DNA from: a virus
DNA: 62,651 nt
Strand: one strand, 5' to 3'
Virus record (IMG/VR): IMGVR_UViG_3300010396_000012
Span: 1-62,651 of that record
Shown here piece by piece: positions 15,039 to 23,119 of the stretch (position 1 is its first letter; each line of letters opens with the position of its first letter). Both the position numbers and the translations under genes were made by a program. Below the pieces are notes generated by a model. That model was not told the DNA's origin and ran no database searches. It was given only the letters and a program-made list of their open reading frames with translations.

Positions 15039-15389
15039 ATGCGCAAGATTAGCAGTCAAACCGTGGACGCGATTATCCGCGCGACGCGACTGGGTAAGTC
15101 GTGGGAAAAGGACAACACGCGCGTCGAGCCATTGGATGGCAACAAGTGCCGTGTGATATTGCACGGCCATGTGATTGCTTTCGTGACCGATACAAACCGG
15201 AACTATACCGTGGAGATTAATCTTTGCGGATATAACACGCCGACCACGCGCGAACGTCTGAGCGCGATTGTGTCTGCCTTTGTGCCGGGGTGTTGTGGCG
15301 TGGGGACGAAGCTTGGGCAGCCGAGCATTCGCTACATGGATAGTTCAAAGGATCGCAACATTGCCAGTGATGGCTGGATCGTGGTATAA
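15039..15389 (+). CDS. Small early protein of a recurrent phage family
   Basis: A 116-residue protein; the start at 15039 (MRKISSQTVDAIIRATRLG) has GAGG 7-11 bases upstream and follows its own promoter. The sequence includes NTRVEPLDGN, VILHGHVIAFV and TPTTRERLSAIV, a pattern I associate with small early phage proteins of unknown function. There is no membrane segment or catalytic motif. The last codons overlap the next promoter. Confidence 0.6.
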   Translation: MRKISSQTVDAIIRATRLGKSWEKDNTRVEPLDGNKCRVILHGHVIAFVTDTNRNYTVEINLCGYNTPTTRERLSAIVSAFVPGCCGVGTKLGQPSIRYMDSSKDRNIASDGWIVV

Positions 15390-15390
15390 T
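15361..15390 (+). promoter_or_regulatory. Sigma70-type promoter with consensus -10
   Basis: TTGCCA, 18 bases, TATAAT, partly inside the end of the preceding gene. The start site falls just before the stem-loop at 15399-15423 and about 60 bases before the AAA+ ATPase gene. Confidence 0.6.
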
Positions 15391-15398
15391 TCCAAGCG

Positions 15399-15423
15399 CA
15401 GGCTAGACTAGCACTCTAGCCTG
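15399..15423 (+). promoter_or_regulatory. Perfect stem-loop at the 5' end of the ATPase transcript
   Basis: CAGGCTAG and CTAGCCTG form an 8-base perfect stem with a 9-base loop within a few bases of the predicted start site. Without a U-run it is unlikely to be a terminator. It may stabilise the mRNA 5' end or be an operator. Confidence 0.5.
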
Positions 15424-15458
15424 CTAGTTTCCGCGTGTCACTCAAGTAAGGATTACTC

Positions 15459-16970
15459 ATGGCTAACATTGCGTTCGACTTTAGCGCCGCGACTGAACCG
15501 GCGCTGGCATTGCGTATCGCGAATCTGGTCACTCAAGACATTGAACGGCTTGAGGCCAGCGTGTTCGGTACGCGTACCAATTGGCAACGGCTGGACAAGC
15601 CGTTCAAAGCTCACTATGCGATCAAGCTGGTGAACCAGATCATCGACCCGGCGCAGCGTATCGCAATACTGGAAGCGCTGCCGAGCTACGAAAAGAATGC
15701 AGCGAACTACAAACGCGACAGCAAACGTCGCGGCCGTCCGCTCACGGAATATACGCACAAGAAAAGCGAGGGTAACAACATGCCGCGAATCGAAATGACG
15801 AACAAGCTGCAGGACAATGAAGTTGAACCGGCAGCGCCGAGCGATGAATCGCTGGACGATCAGTTGCGCGAGTTGCTTGAGGCGACCGGCGATAACATGG
15901 AAGCGAAATTGCGCGAACGGATCGAAGCGAACGCACAAAGCCGGCCGGGCAAACCGCAAGGCGAATCCGACAAGCCGGCGAACGCGCAGGCGCAGTCTGG
16001 TGCGGGCGAGGATGATCCGTTGCGTGCAGCGGTACAACAGATGTTGGACGTGATGCAGGTGCAGCGTGGTGAAGGTGACAGCAACCTTGACGAAGACCGC
16101 GTGCGTGAGATTGCGCGCGAGGAAGACAAGGCGAACGTGCCGGTCATCATTGAGACCTTGCAAGACTACATCCGCGAACAGGTGAAGCCGGTCACGACAG
16201 TAACAGTCGAGCGCGTGAATGGTGTCGAGCGTGAAGTGGTGGACATGGGTTTGCAGCACAAGTCTTTCGTGCAACTGTTGAAGTTGCTGCAGGTCAGGAA
16301 CGCCGATGGATACCAGTATCCGGTATGGTTGCCGGGGCCGGCTGGCAGTGGCAAGACGACCGCCGCACGCAATGCAGCTAAGGCACTCAACCTGCCGTTC
16401 TACTTTACTGGCGCAGTGGACAATCAATACCAGTTGCTTGGTTTCCGTGATGCTGGCGGTAACTATGGCCGCACGACATTTCGTGAAGCATGGGAGCATG
16501 GTGGCGTTTACTTGTGGGACGAAGTGGATGCCAGCAATCCGAACGCGCTGACCGTGTTCAATGCCGCGTTTGAGAATGGCGTGTGTGCATTCCCCGATGG
16601 TATCGTGGCACGGCATCCGGACTGCATTCTGATTGCAGCGGCGAACACGTACGGCCATGGTGCGACGCATGAGTACGTCGGCCGGAACAAGCTGGACGCG
16701 GCGACCGTGGATCGGTTCATCATGCTGGACTGGACATACGACGAAGACCTTGAACGGAACTTGTCGAGCAACAAGGAATGGTGCACTTGGGTACAGAAGG
16801 CACGGCGCGCATGTGTTGCGGCTGGCGTTAAGCATGTGATTAGTCCGCGTGCGTCGATCCGTGGCAGTGAGTTGCTGGCGAGTGGGTTTGCCCGCGACTT
16901 TGTGGAGCGCAGTCTGGTACGTAAAGGTTTGCCGGATGACTCATGGCGGACGATCACCAGTCGCATGTAA
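15459..16970 (+). CDS. AAA+ ATPase, MoxR/CobS-like
   Basis: A 503-residue ATPase. The first 100 residues form a basic helical domain; a disordered, charged linker follows (about 105-245). The AAA+ core has Walker A GPAGSGKTT (residues 293-301), Walker B VYLWDEVDA (about 350-358) and a sensor-like ILIAAANTYG, with a late VDRFIML arginine region. MoxR/CobS ATPases remodel partner proteins or insert metals. The next gene encodes the partner usually seen beside this ATPase in phages. Own promoter and 5' stem-loop. Confidence 0.8.
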   Translation: MANIAFDFSAATEPALALRIANLVTQDIERLEASVFGTRTNWQRLDKPFKAHYAIKLVNQIIDPAQRIAILEALPSYEKNAANYKRDSKRRGRPLTEYTHKKSEGNNMPRIEMTNKLQDNEVEPAAPSDESLDDQLRELLEATGDNMEAKLRERIEANAQSRPGKPQGESDKPANAQAQSGAGEDDPLRAAVQQMLDVMQVQRGEGDSNLDEDRVREIAREEDKANVPVIIETLQDYIREQVKPVTTVTVERVNGVEREVVDMGLQHKSFVQLLKLLQVRNADGYQYPVWLPGPAGSGKTTAARNAAKALNLPFYFTGAVDNQYQLLGFRDAGGNYGRTTFREAWEHGGVYLWDEVDASNPNALTVFNAAFENGVCAFPDGIVARHPDCILIAAANTYGHGATHEYVGRNKLDAATVDRFIMLDWTYDEDLERNLSSNKEWCTWVQKARRACVAAGVKHVISPRASIRGSELLASGFARDFVERSLVRKGLPDDSWRTITSRM

Positions 16971-16999
16971 TGGACAGAAGCACATGGATGTGCTATACT
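16971..16999 (+). promoter_or_regulatory. Sigma70-type promoter
   Basis: TGGACA, 17 bases, TATACT, beginning right after the ATPase stop. It shares the 12-base TGTGCTATACTT with the promoter at 14938-14966. Confidence 0.55.
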
Positions 17000-17023
17000 T
17001 CGCAGACACAATGAGGCGAGACC

Positions 17024-17875
17024 ATGAAAAGTAATTTCAAAGTATACGACTCGGTTCATGCGTTTGTTGGCACGCGCGGTAACGAACAGACGATTGATCG
17101 GCTGGCACTGCGCACGGATGAATGGACAGGGCCGCGCAACTACAAAGAGTCAAAGACGTATTTCCTACATGGTGCGGGCGAGGATGAACTGAGCGCATCG
17201 CGCAAGTTGCTGAACCAGATTGACGTGGCCGTGCATGGTGTTCAAGGTGAAGTCTGGAAACCGCAAGTGTACGGTGCGTATCCGGTAGTCGCGGACTATC
17301 TGGCCGGCGATCCGATGTGCATGCGGAACAAAGAGTGGGACGAGACCGACGTGGCTCCCGTTCGCATCATCCTGAATACGGCCGTGGCGGCGGGTGTTGA
17401 AGCCGATACCATCGCGCGACGTGCTGCAGCGAGTGCGGCGTTCGCCATGAAACTGAGTGAGCGTCGGCCGGTCGAGTTGTGGATCAGCACGGCGCTGCAC
17501 AACATGCGCCTGAAAACGGATGTCGGCTTTCGTGTGAAGCTGGACATGCCGATGAACCTTAGTCAGGTTGTCGCGGCGTATGATCGCAGCGTGTCGCGCG
17601 TGCTGACTTCGCCGATACTGGAACTGCTGGCGAACAACGACGATCCGAATGCGACGGAAAGTTGCGACGGATATAGTTTTGAGTTGAACGGTTTCAATGC
17701 GAATCGTGGTGGGCGTCATATGTATATGAAAGCTTTCCGCGACTACATGAACCTGAGCGAGGACGATATAGTTTTGGACGCTGGTATCTTGACGGACTGC
17801 GAAGCGATTGACCGTAACCCAGTCGAGTGGGTGAAGTCGATGCTGATTAAATACGGTATGCCATCGGAGGATTAA
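17024..17875 (+). CDS. Partner protein of the MoxR-like ATPase (DUF7192-like)
   Basis: A 283-residue protein with no enzymatic motif that I recognise. It has alternating alpha/beta character (AYPVVADYLAGDP, VRIILNTAVAAGV, PVELWISTALHN). In many phages a protein of this size and style follows a MoxR/CobS-type ATPase, and it may supply the substrate-binding half of the pair (family name from memory). It has its own promoter and is followed closely by three more genes ending in the amidoligase. Confidence 0.55.
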   Translation: MKSNFKVYDSVHAFVGTRGNEQTIDRLALRTDEWTGPRNYKESKTYFLHGAGEDELSASRKLLNQIDVAVHGVQGEVWKPQVYGAYPVVADYLAGDPMCMRNKEWDETDVAPVRIILNTAVAAGVEADTIARRAAASAAFAMKLSERRPVELWISTALHNMRLKTDVGFRVKLDMPMNLSQVVAAYDRSVSRVLTSPILELLANNDDPNATESCDGYSFELNGFNANRGGRHMYMKAFRDYMNLSEDDIVLDAGILTDCEAIDRNPVEWVKSMLIKYGMPSED

Positions 17876-17878
17876 GTC

Positions 17879-18175
17879 ATGGGTTATCAAGTTATAAGCA
17901 CGCGCCCGAATGATTTTGTGGGCGGCGAAAGAGTCTTGTACCAGTGCGACAATGGGTATCAGGTAAGCACGATACGCAACCGCTACTCCTATGGTGGCGA
18001 CCATGGGCTATGGGAACTGGCGGTAATAAACCGTACCGGCGAACTGGACTACACGACGTCGATAACAGATGACGTGGTAGGCCATCTTACGGATGCGGAT
18101 GTGCTGGACTACCTTGCGCGTGTGGACGCGCTACCCGAAGCGCCGATGCTTGCACTACCCAATCCGGAGGAGTAA
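17879..18175 (+). CDS. Hypothetical protein, 98 residues
   Basis: A 98-residue protein starting MGYQVISTRPNDFVGGERVL; mixed alpha/beta, acidic C-terminus (LPNPEE). It lies 3 bases after the ATPase-partner gene and its stop abuts the next ATG, so it belongs to the same operon. I do not recognise the family. Tyr-rich central part (NGYQVSTIRNRYSYGG) suggests a small beta-fold. Confidence 0.6.
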   Translation: MGYQVISTRPNDFVGGERVLYQCDNGYQVSTIRNRYSYGGDHGLWELAVINRTGELDYTTSITDDVVGHLTDADVLDYLARVDALPEAPMLALPNPEE

Positions 18176-18355
18176 ATGAAAGCATTCTTGAGGCGGCATG
18201 TGCATATCATATGCGCAATGGTTGTAGGTGAAGCAATCACCATAGCGTTTTTCCTACCGGATCGCTGGTACTGGGCGTTTCCGCTGGGCATTGTGCTGGG
18301 TGCTATTTCAGGGCAACTTAAAGCCCGCGATGTAAGGAGACAAAGCCGTGGCTAA
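18176..18355 (+). CDS. Small two-span membrane protein
   Basis: A 59-residue frame from ATG 18176 (GGAGGAG a few bases upstream) to TAA 18353. It has a basic N-terminus (FLRRHVHII), one hydrophobic segment (CAMVVGEAITIAFFL), a short WYW turn and a second segment (AFPLGIVLGAISG), then a basic tail. It overlaps the amidoligase gene by 8 bases, suggesting coupled synthesis, and might place that enzyme's product at the membrane. Function unknown. Confidence 0.65.
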   Translation: MKAFLRRHVHIICAMVVGEAITIAFFLPDRWYWAFPLGIVLGAISGQLKARDVRRQSRG

Positions 18356-19529
18356 ACTGACAAAACTAAACACGACCATGGGTATCGAGTTGACGTTCAT
18401 GCCGCCGTGTCTGCAGGAAATGGTCGAGGCGATTAATCCTGAGTGCGACAGGGAAGTCGATGACGTTGTGCATCCGTTCGCATGCAACCATATCTGCAGT
18501 GGCTATGCGCTGGTGCTAGGCAAGGTCATGCAAGCACGCAACATTCCAACATGGGATGGCGTCAAGACCGATCCCGGCTGCGTCGAGGTACCAACGAAAC
18601 CGTACGGTACATTGAATGGTCTGGTGAAAGCCAGTCGCCAGATATGGAAGTGCGCAAGCAGTATCGGACTGGTGCCGAAGCTGGACAGCTTTAATGGCGG
18701 CGGCGCGCATATCCATACCGGCATCATGGGCAAGACACCAGAGCAGCGCGTCGAGTACGTCGGCCGCATGGCGTTGTTCGCGGCACAGAATCCATGGCTG
18801 AGTTGGGCGTTCGTCGGGCTGGTGGACGACATCAATGCTGAGCCGATTGCCATGCGGCATATCGTGTGCGTTGAACCGACCACGCGTGAGCAGTTGCAGG
18901 ATATGATTGCCGAACGCAAGGCATCGCTGGCAACGCATGAATTGCTGCTGCACGGCAAGGACGGCTGCTTTAGCGGAGCTATGGGGTACAGTAAACGTCT
19001 GCGTTGCCAAGCGAAGATTGATAGTTCACGCGCACATCTTATGCGGGCGAAGCTTGCCTTGCATCGGTTCCGTGACAGCGAGTTGGCCGTGACCGACTTG
19101 CGGATGCCGCGCCATGGCAAAGACAACGTGATGCGCTGGGCGGACTATGGCCCGAACGGAACGATTGAGTTCCGTGCGTTTGAAATGCCGGAAGACATCG
19201 CCACGCTGACGCGCTACATCAAGCTGGCCGATGCCATTGTGGGTTACGTGGCGCAGCAATCGTGGACGCATGTTGCCCTGCCGGAGATACCGACCAACGA
19301 ACAACAGAAGGCCATGACGTGGCGGCAACGGCGCGACGGATTCAACGCCATGCTGGTGAAGCTGGGGCTTAACCCGGCCGACTACAAAGCCGAGCGTGTG
19401 CAGATCGCCTTGCGTATGCGGTTCTACCGACCCAAGCCTGTCGCGCCGCTGATAGCGTCGATGGACGCGGCGATAGCCGGCACGCGGGCTGCACTGCGCG
19501 GCGAGGACAATTACGAACTGGCCGCTTGA
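18348..19529 (+). CDS. Amidoligase-like enzyme (glutamine synthetase fold)
   Basis: A 393-residue protein with a GTG start. It shows the amidoligase (COOH-NH2 ligase) signature: MGIELTF (about 11-17), a TDPGCVEVPTKP strand (about 75-86), GGGAHIHTGI (about 117-126) and GTIEFRAFEMP (about 273-283). These are the ATP- and metal-binding elements of the glutamine-synthetase fold. Such enzymes join a carboxylate to an amine with ATP. Candidate targets include peptidoglycan peptides, small peptides or modified nucleotides; none is shown by the sequence. It ends the ATPase operon. Confidence 0.7.
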   Translation: MAKLTKLNTTMGIELTFMPPCLQEMVEAINPECDREVDDVVHPFACNHICSGYALVLGKVMQARNIPTWDGVKTDPGCVEVPTKPYGTLNGLVKASRQIWKCASSIGLVPKLDSFNGGGAHIHTGIMGKTPEQRVEYVGRMALFAAQNPWLSWAFVGLVDDINAEPIAMRHIVCVEPTTREQLQDMIAERKASLATHELLLHGKDGCFSGAMGYSKRLRCQAKIDSSRAHLMRAKLALHRFRDSELAVTDLRMPRHGKDNVMRWADYGPNGTIEFRAFEMPEDIATLTRYIKLADAIVGYVAQQSWTHVALPEIPTNEQQKAMTWRQRRDGFNAMLVKLGLNPADYKAERVQIALRMRFYRPKPVAPLIASMDAAIAGTRAALRGEDNYELAA

Positions 19530-19558
19530 AATCCTTTGGAGCAAACACTACTATAGGT

Positions 19559-19600
19559 TCCGCAGATGATGCAGGCTAGAATGTACTGCGGAGTTTGTTA
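19559..19600 (+). terminator. Terminator-like hairpin after the amidoligase
   Basis: TCCGCAG (19559-19565) and CTGCGGA (19586-19592) form a 7-base perfect stem with a 20-base loop, followed by GTTTGTTAATTT. A moderate rho-independent terminator that would end the operon before the promoter at 19656. Confidence 0.5.
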
Positions 19601-19655
19601 ATTTGTGCGGGGCTATCACGCAACAAAAATCACAGGTTCAAACGCAACAAGGTAG

Positions 19656-19683
19656 TTGACAACTAGCAAAACCGTAGTACAAT
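19656..19683 (+). promoter_or_regulatory. Sigma70-type promoter with consensus -35
   Basis: TTGACA, 16 bases, TACAAT, about 40 bases before the gene at 19725. Confidence 0.65.
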
Positions 19684-19724
19684 GAGCGTGCCAATCCGGC
19701 AAGCACCCAACAAGCGAGGGATAT

Positions 19725-20552
19725 ATGAGCAACGTGAATGTGAAGACGATCACCATTGAAGCCAGTTCGCGCGAGGAAGCGCTGGCCGAGTTGAAGGCCA
19801 AGCTGGGCGACGAGGTTCCGGCCGACGTGCTTGAGTTCGTGGTGTCGAAGTTTGAGGAACACGCCAAGGACAAGGATCACGGCGAACTGCTGATCGACAC
19901 GAAGGCGCGCACCGTCGAGGAAATCGACATCCACGCGGAGAAGATGAACGCTATCGACAACGCCAAGCATATCGCGAACCTGCCGCCCGAGAAGCGTTTG
20001 GCGGCGATGCGTGACTACGTGCTGGAACTGGGCCGCAAGTTTGGGTTCAGCGAGCAGGAAACGCTGGACAAGGCCAACGCCACGCGTCGCAAGGTGAACA
20101 GTGCGTTTGAAGCGATGGGTGTCAAGGTGCCGGCCGGTCTGGACGGTATGTTCGATACCAACAACGTCAAGGAAGACGGCGAAAGCCACAGTGAGACCGC
20201 CGCGAAGTTCGACAATGCCATCAAGCAGATGCGCAAAGCTGGTTTCAGCGACGACGCACTGAACCATATCGGCTGGTTCTACAACGCGCAGGACGACATG
20301 GTGAACACGCTGGTCAACCTGTTCAAGGTGGGCGGGTTCGGTAGCGGCCACAACCATGTGCCGAGCGCCAAGTTGTTCCAGCAGATGGACGACTATCTCA
20401 AGTGCACGAACGAAATGGTGTACGGGTGCTGCAAGCACGCCGGGGTTGACCCGCGTGACTTTGGCTTCCTGCCGGAGTCGGAGTGGCGTTCGCGCTACAA
20501 TGACATGGCCCCTGTTCGCGAGTGCATTCAGGAGACCATCAACAACGGCTGA
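19725..20552 (+). CDS. Hypothetical protein, 275 residues, highly charged and helical
   Basis: A 275-residue acidic protein. The N-terminus (TITIEASSREEALAELKAKL) looks like a small alpha/beta unit; the rest is largely helical with many Asp, Glu and Lys, plus two Cys near YGCCKHAG (about 236-243). It has its own consensus promoter and a following hairpin terminator (20568-20594), so it is a single-gene transcription unit, suggesting abundant early synthesis. No family recognised. Confidence 0.65.
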   Translation: MSNVNVKTITIEASSREEALAELKAKLGDEVPADVLEFVVSKFEEHAKDKDHGELLIDTKARTVEEIDIHAEKMNAIDNAKHIANLPPEKRLAAMRDYVLELGRKFGFSEQETLDKANATRRKVNSAFEAMGVKVPAGLDGMFDTNNVKEDGESHSETAAKFDNAIKQMRKAGFSDDALNHIGWFYNAQDDMVNTLVNLFKVGGFGSGHNHVPSAKLFQQMDDYLKCTNEMVYGCCKHAGVDPRDFGFLPESEWRSRYNDMAPVRECIQETINNG

Positions 20553-20567
20553 CTCTAGGCCATAGCC

Positions 20568-20594
20568 GAGTAGGGCGGAACTTCCGCCCTACTC
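20568..20594 (+). terminator. Terminator-like hairpin
   Basis: GAGTAGGGCGGAA and TTCCGCCCTACTC form a 13-base perfect stem around a single C. The following TTGAGT is only weakly U-rich. It would end the single-gene unit at 19725-20552. Confidence 0.6.
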
Positions 20595-20610
20595 TTGAGT
20601 CGATAATTAA

Positions 20611-20901
20611 ATGCCCTTTCGCACGCTAGGTTCAATCAACGATGTTTGGGTGTACGATAATCCCGACACTATGAAGCGTGAGTTATTCCGCAATGGGCAT
20701 TTAATTATCCACTTCCCTGAAGTAGCGTTTGAGTTTGACGGATACTATTACAAGTGGTATCCGCATGGCGAGAACAAATATATCGAGGAAATGTATATCG
20801 AGGACATGCGGGAGCTTGGGCCGTTCGATGAAGGTCATGAGTGGGGTGACCGCATTCACAAACCCTACGATCCACTGGCGACAGAACTTTGGAGTGAGTG
20901 A
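20611..20901 (+). CDS. Hypothetical protein, 96 residues
   Basis: A 96-residue protein rich in Tyr, Trp, Glu and His (EFDGYYYKWYPHGEN, FDEGHEWGD). No clear ribosome binding site precedes the ATG. It starts 17 bases after the hairpin and its stop overlaps the next start. Family not recognised. Confidence 0.5.
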   Translation: MPFRTLGSINDVWVYDNPDTMKRELFRNGHLIIHFPEVAFEFDGYYYKWYPHGENKYIEEMYIEDMRELGPFDEGHEWGDRIHKPYDPLATELWSE

Positions 20902-21290
20902 TGGGTAGAAAGAAAGAGTTTAGCGAAATCGAGGTGGAGGAAGCGTTGTCCGTATTCTGCACTCCGCCACGATGGCCGTGCAACCAGTGGTTCGCGTTTG
21001 GCCCGATGCAGATTTACATGCGTCGCAGCGTGCGGTGCTTGCACGGAACAGACGAAACTGTCAGAGCGTTAGACATCGCGAATGTGGAAGTAGCACAATC
21101 GCAGCGCGGAAAAGGTTTGTTCGGTCGGCTGTTGAACGCCGTCGATGCCGTGGGTGCTACTACAGGTACGCATATAATTTACGTCGAGTCGGTATTGAAT
21201 GATCGGTTCGCTGATTATCTCAAGCGCCACGGATTCATCTACGATACCGATACGCAGCCGCCGAGTTTCTACCGGAGAGTGGGACAATGA
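20901..21290 (+). CDS. GNAT-type acetyltransferase-like protein
   Basis: A 129-residue protein with the acetyl-CoA binding signature of GNAT enzymes, QSQRGKGLFGRLLNAVDAVG (Q/R-x-x-G-x-G/L), at about residues 71-90, followed by the usual strand (HIIYVESVLNDRFADYLKRHG) and a C-terminal GFIYDTDTQPP. It would transfer an acetyl group to an amine of an unknown host or phage target. The ATG at 20901 is used rather than the GTG at 20898. Confidence 0.6.
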   Translation: MGRKKEFSEIEVEEALSVFCTPPRWPCNQWFAFGPMQIYMRRSVRCLHGTDETVRALDIANVEVAQSQRGKGLFGRLLNAVDAVGATTGTHIIYVESVLNDRFADYLKRHGFIYDTDTQPPSFYRRVGQ

Positions 21291-21526
21291 TCGCCATTGA
21301 ACACGGGATAGCACTACCGCCTGCCCGCAAGGCCGACCGTAACTTAATCACGCCGAGCCTCAAGAAACTCATTGCCCGATACGGCGATGCGTACCTGAAA
21401 GTCTATGGGTTGCGTCCGCATATCGAGTGGAACAATCCATGGTTCAAGATCACTGGTGTCGATGGGCGAGTCACACGTACCCGTCTACTGGAAATGGCCC
21501 GACAGCTTGAGTACCGGAGTGGCTAA
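21287..21526 (+). CDS. Hypothetical protein, 79 residues
   Basis: A 79-residue basic protein (MIAIEHGIALPPARKADRNL). The ATG overlaps the previous stop (ATGA). The segment PSLKKLIARYGDAYLKVYG and the late RTRLLEMARQLEYRSG are helical. Possibly DNA-binding by charge, but no motif is convincing. Confidence 0.5.
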   Translation: MIAIEHGIALPPARKADRNLITPSLKKLIARYGDAYLKVYGLRPHIEWNNPWFKITGVDGRVTRTRLLEMARQLEYRSG

Positions 21527-21527
21527 C

Positions 21528-21815
21528 ATGAATGACTGGAACGATAAACCGACGATGCCGCCACGACTGATGCGATTCGTGGCTGGCGAGATAGCGATAC
21601 TGATTGCCGACTTGCCGCCGTACACCGGCACGCCAGTCGAAGTGGTCGAGGTAGGCCCGTTCAAGTGCGGGGCGTGTCCGAATGTGCACGACTACCATAT
21701 CGCTTGCTGCGATGGCCGTAAGATTCTGGTGGACGATCCGGACTTGAAAAAGTTTGAGCCGCCTGCTGAGGACATGAGCGAGGAAGAAACCAACGAGTTG
21801 GAGGAAACCGTATGA
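21528..21815 (+). CDS. Hypothetical protein with Cys pairs, 95 residues
   Basis: Start at 21528 (MNDWNDKPTMPPRLM), one base after the previous stop. It has a strand-rich N-terminal part (EIAILIADLPPYTG), a possible metal site C-x-x-C plus a later H-x-x-C-C (FKCGACPNVHDYHIACC, about 44-60) and an acidic tail (EDMSEEETNELEE). A short zinc-binding adaptor is plausible. Confidence 0.55.
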   Translation: MNDWNDKPTMPPRLMRFVAGEIAILIADLPPYTGTPVEVVEVGPFKCGACPNVHDYHIACCDGRKILVDDPDLKKFEPPAEDMSEEETNELEETV

Positions 21816-22261
21816 GCTTTGAACGAGAGAATCGTTATTTTGTGTTCAAGCGTTCCGACCATACGCCGGAAGCCATCGCGACGTTGGAGTATCTTGCGAA
21901 GACGAGGGATCATATCCGCGACATGATGGGCAAGCAACCGCTGGAATGCGTAGTGGTCGAGTCAGACTGGCCCGAATACGAAACCGTATGGGACATGATT
22001 CAAGGCCGCGTCGAGGGTGAACAGGCCGAGCGTAGCTTGGTCAATGCCGACTTTGGTAAGCTGGAAGAACGTGTCATAGCGATGCGGCCGGAGTTGGGCA
22101 TGGGCTACGGAATCGGCGCACAGATTCGCCGAGACATGGTACTGGAAAACAATCGCATCGCTGAGCAGGCTGATGCAGCCGGCGCGTTTGCAGCGGGTGA
22201 AGGCTACTACGACGCGTACCAGATGATGGCGTTCGCGTTGTTTCGGACGATGGAGGAATGA
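21812..22261 (+). CDS. Hypothetical protein, 149 residues
   Basis: A 149-residue protein beginning MSFERENRYFVFKRSDHTPE, overlapping the preceding stop by four bases. It alternates strands and helices (LECVVVESDWPEYETVWDMI) with a helical, Gly/Ala-containing C-terminus. No motif or family recognised. Confidence 0.5.
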   Translation: MSFERENRYFVFKRSDHTPEAIATLEYLAKTRDHIRDMMGKQPLECVVVESDWPEYETVWDMIQGRVEGEQAERSLVNADFGKLEERVIAMRPELGMGYGIGAQIRRDMVLENNRIAEQADAAGAFAAGEGYYDAYQMMAFALFRTMEE

Positions 22262-22264
22262 CCG

Positions 22265-22645
22265 ATGCCCTACGAACCCTATGGCGAGCAGCACAGGTCT
22301 GACCTGTACGACGAAGCGCTCAAGCGTGTAAAGGCCATCTGGACGTTGGCCCGTCGCGAGTTTGGTATCAAGGAAAGTTTTGACGTGACGTTCGGAGCCA
22401 TGAACGACGACAGCATGGCGCGCGTACCTTCACCGCACAGTCACGTCATTCCCCGCAAAGAGCGCGCCAATATGGTGGTGCTGCGGGTGAGCAAGCAGGA
22501 GCTTGAGCGGGCGGACTTTGCCGAGACCGTCCTGCCGCGTGAAATGGCGCATGTCGTGTGCAAGATCAAGCCGGCACTGGGCAACCCATTTGCAGTCGAT
22601 GATGGCTGGCAAAAGGTTTACCAGAAACTTGGCGGAAAGTGTTGA
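22265..22645 (+). CDS. SprT-like protein with a changed active-site motif
   Basis: A 126-residue protein laid out like a short SprT-like metalloprotease domain: an N-terminal helix (DLYDEALKRVKAIWTLARRE), a strand region with MVVLRVSKQEL, the zinc helix and a late DDGWQKVYQKLGG matching the usual H-G-x-x-W element. In place of the expected HExxH, the helix reads REMAH (about residues 96-100), so the first zinc ligand is Arg. The protein is probably non-catalytic if the family assignment is right. Confidence 0.5.
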   Translation: MPYEPYGEQHRSDLYDEALKRVKAIWTLARREFGIKESFDVTFGAMNDDSMARVPSPHSHVIPRKERANMVVLRVSKQELERADFAETVLPREMAHVVCKIKPALGNPFAVDDGWQKVYQKLGGKC

Positions 22646-22657
22646 CACGGATATAAT
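22629..22657 (+). promoter_or_regulatory. Sigma70-type promoter with consensus -10
   Basis: TTGGCG, 17 bases, TATAAT, overlapping the end of the SprT-like gene and about 70 bases before the gene at 22730. Confidence 0.5.
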
Positions 22658-22729
22658 TCACTGGTTCAATGTACTCACACCAACCGGGCAGCCGTTAGGC
22701 CCATCCCATAACTGAGTAGGAGATTCCCC

Positions 22730-23119
22730 ATGAGTCAGGTTCAGTTCGTTATCGAAAAGAACATCCCGATCCCGAAGCGTGAAGTCGAGTTCGGCCCCCG
22801 TGGTTCGCAGTACCCCATCGAGCAGATGGAAGTCGGCGACAGCTTCCGCGTGAAGATCGTCGGCGCAACCGATGCCACCGACAAGGACGGCAACCCGCTG
22901 AGCGTCGCCGAGGACGCCAAGAAGAAGGCCAGCCAGAAGCAGAGCTACTTCTCCGCACTGGGTCGCAAGCTGGGTGTCAAGGTAGCCACGCGCTACTTTG
23001 CCGAGGATGCCGAGTACGGCCCGCACCTTCGCGTGTGGCACGACGGCCCGCGTACCGCCGAAGACGATGCAGCCGAGCACGCTGAGGCCGAAGGCGCAGG
23101 CGACATCGACTTGGATTAA
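22730..23119 (+). CDS. Hypothetical early protein with acidic tail (DUF7303-like)
   Basis: A 129-residue protein: a charged N-terminus (IEKNIPIPKREVEFGPRG), a core (IEQMEVGDSFRVKI) followed by Lys-rich DAKKKASQKQSYFSALGRKLG, and an acidic end (EAEGAGDIDLD). The core-plus-acidic-tip design recalls small nucleic-acid-binding or SSB-like proteins. The family name is from memory. It has its own promoter and a strong terminator, a single-gene unit. Confidence 0.55.
   Translation: MSQVQFVIEKNIPIPKREVEFGPRGSQYPIEQMEVGDSFRVKIVGATDATDKDGNPLSVAEDAKKKASQKQSYFSALGRKLGVKVATRYFAEDAEYGPHLRVWHDGPRTAEDDAAEHAEAEGAGDIDLD

Noticed and set aside
15453-16835. A 460-codon open frame on the reverse strand
   Set aside because: It lies opposite the AAA+ ATPase gene, is rich in His, Arg and Val as antisense frames of GC-rich codons usually are, and has no ribosome binding site or domain.
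20568-20594. Strong intrinsic terminator
   Set aside because: The stem is excellent but the following TTGAGT lacks a proper U-run, so it is listed only as terminator-like.
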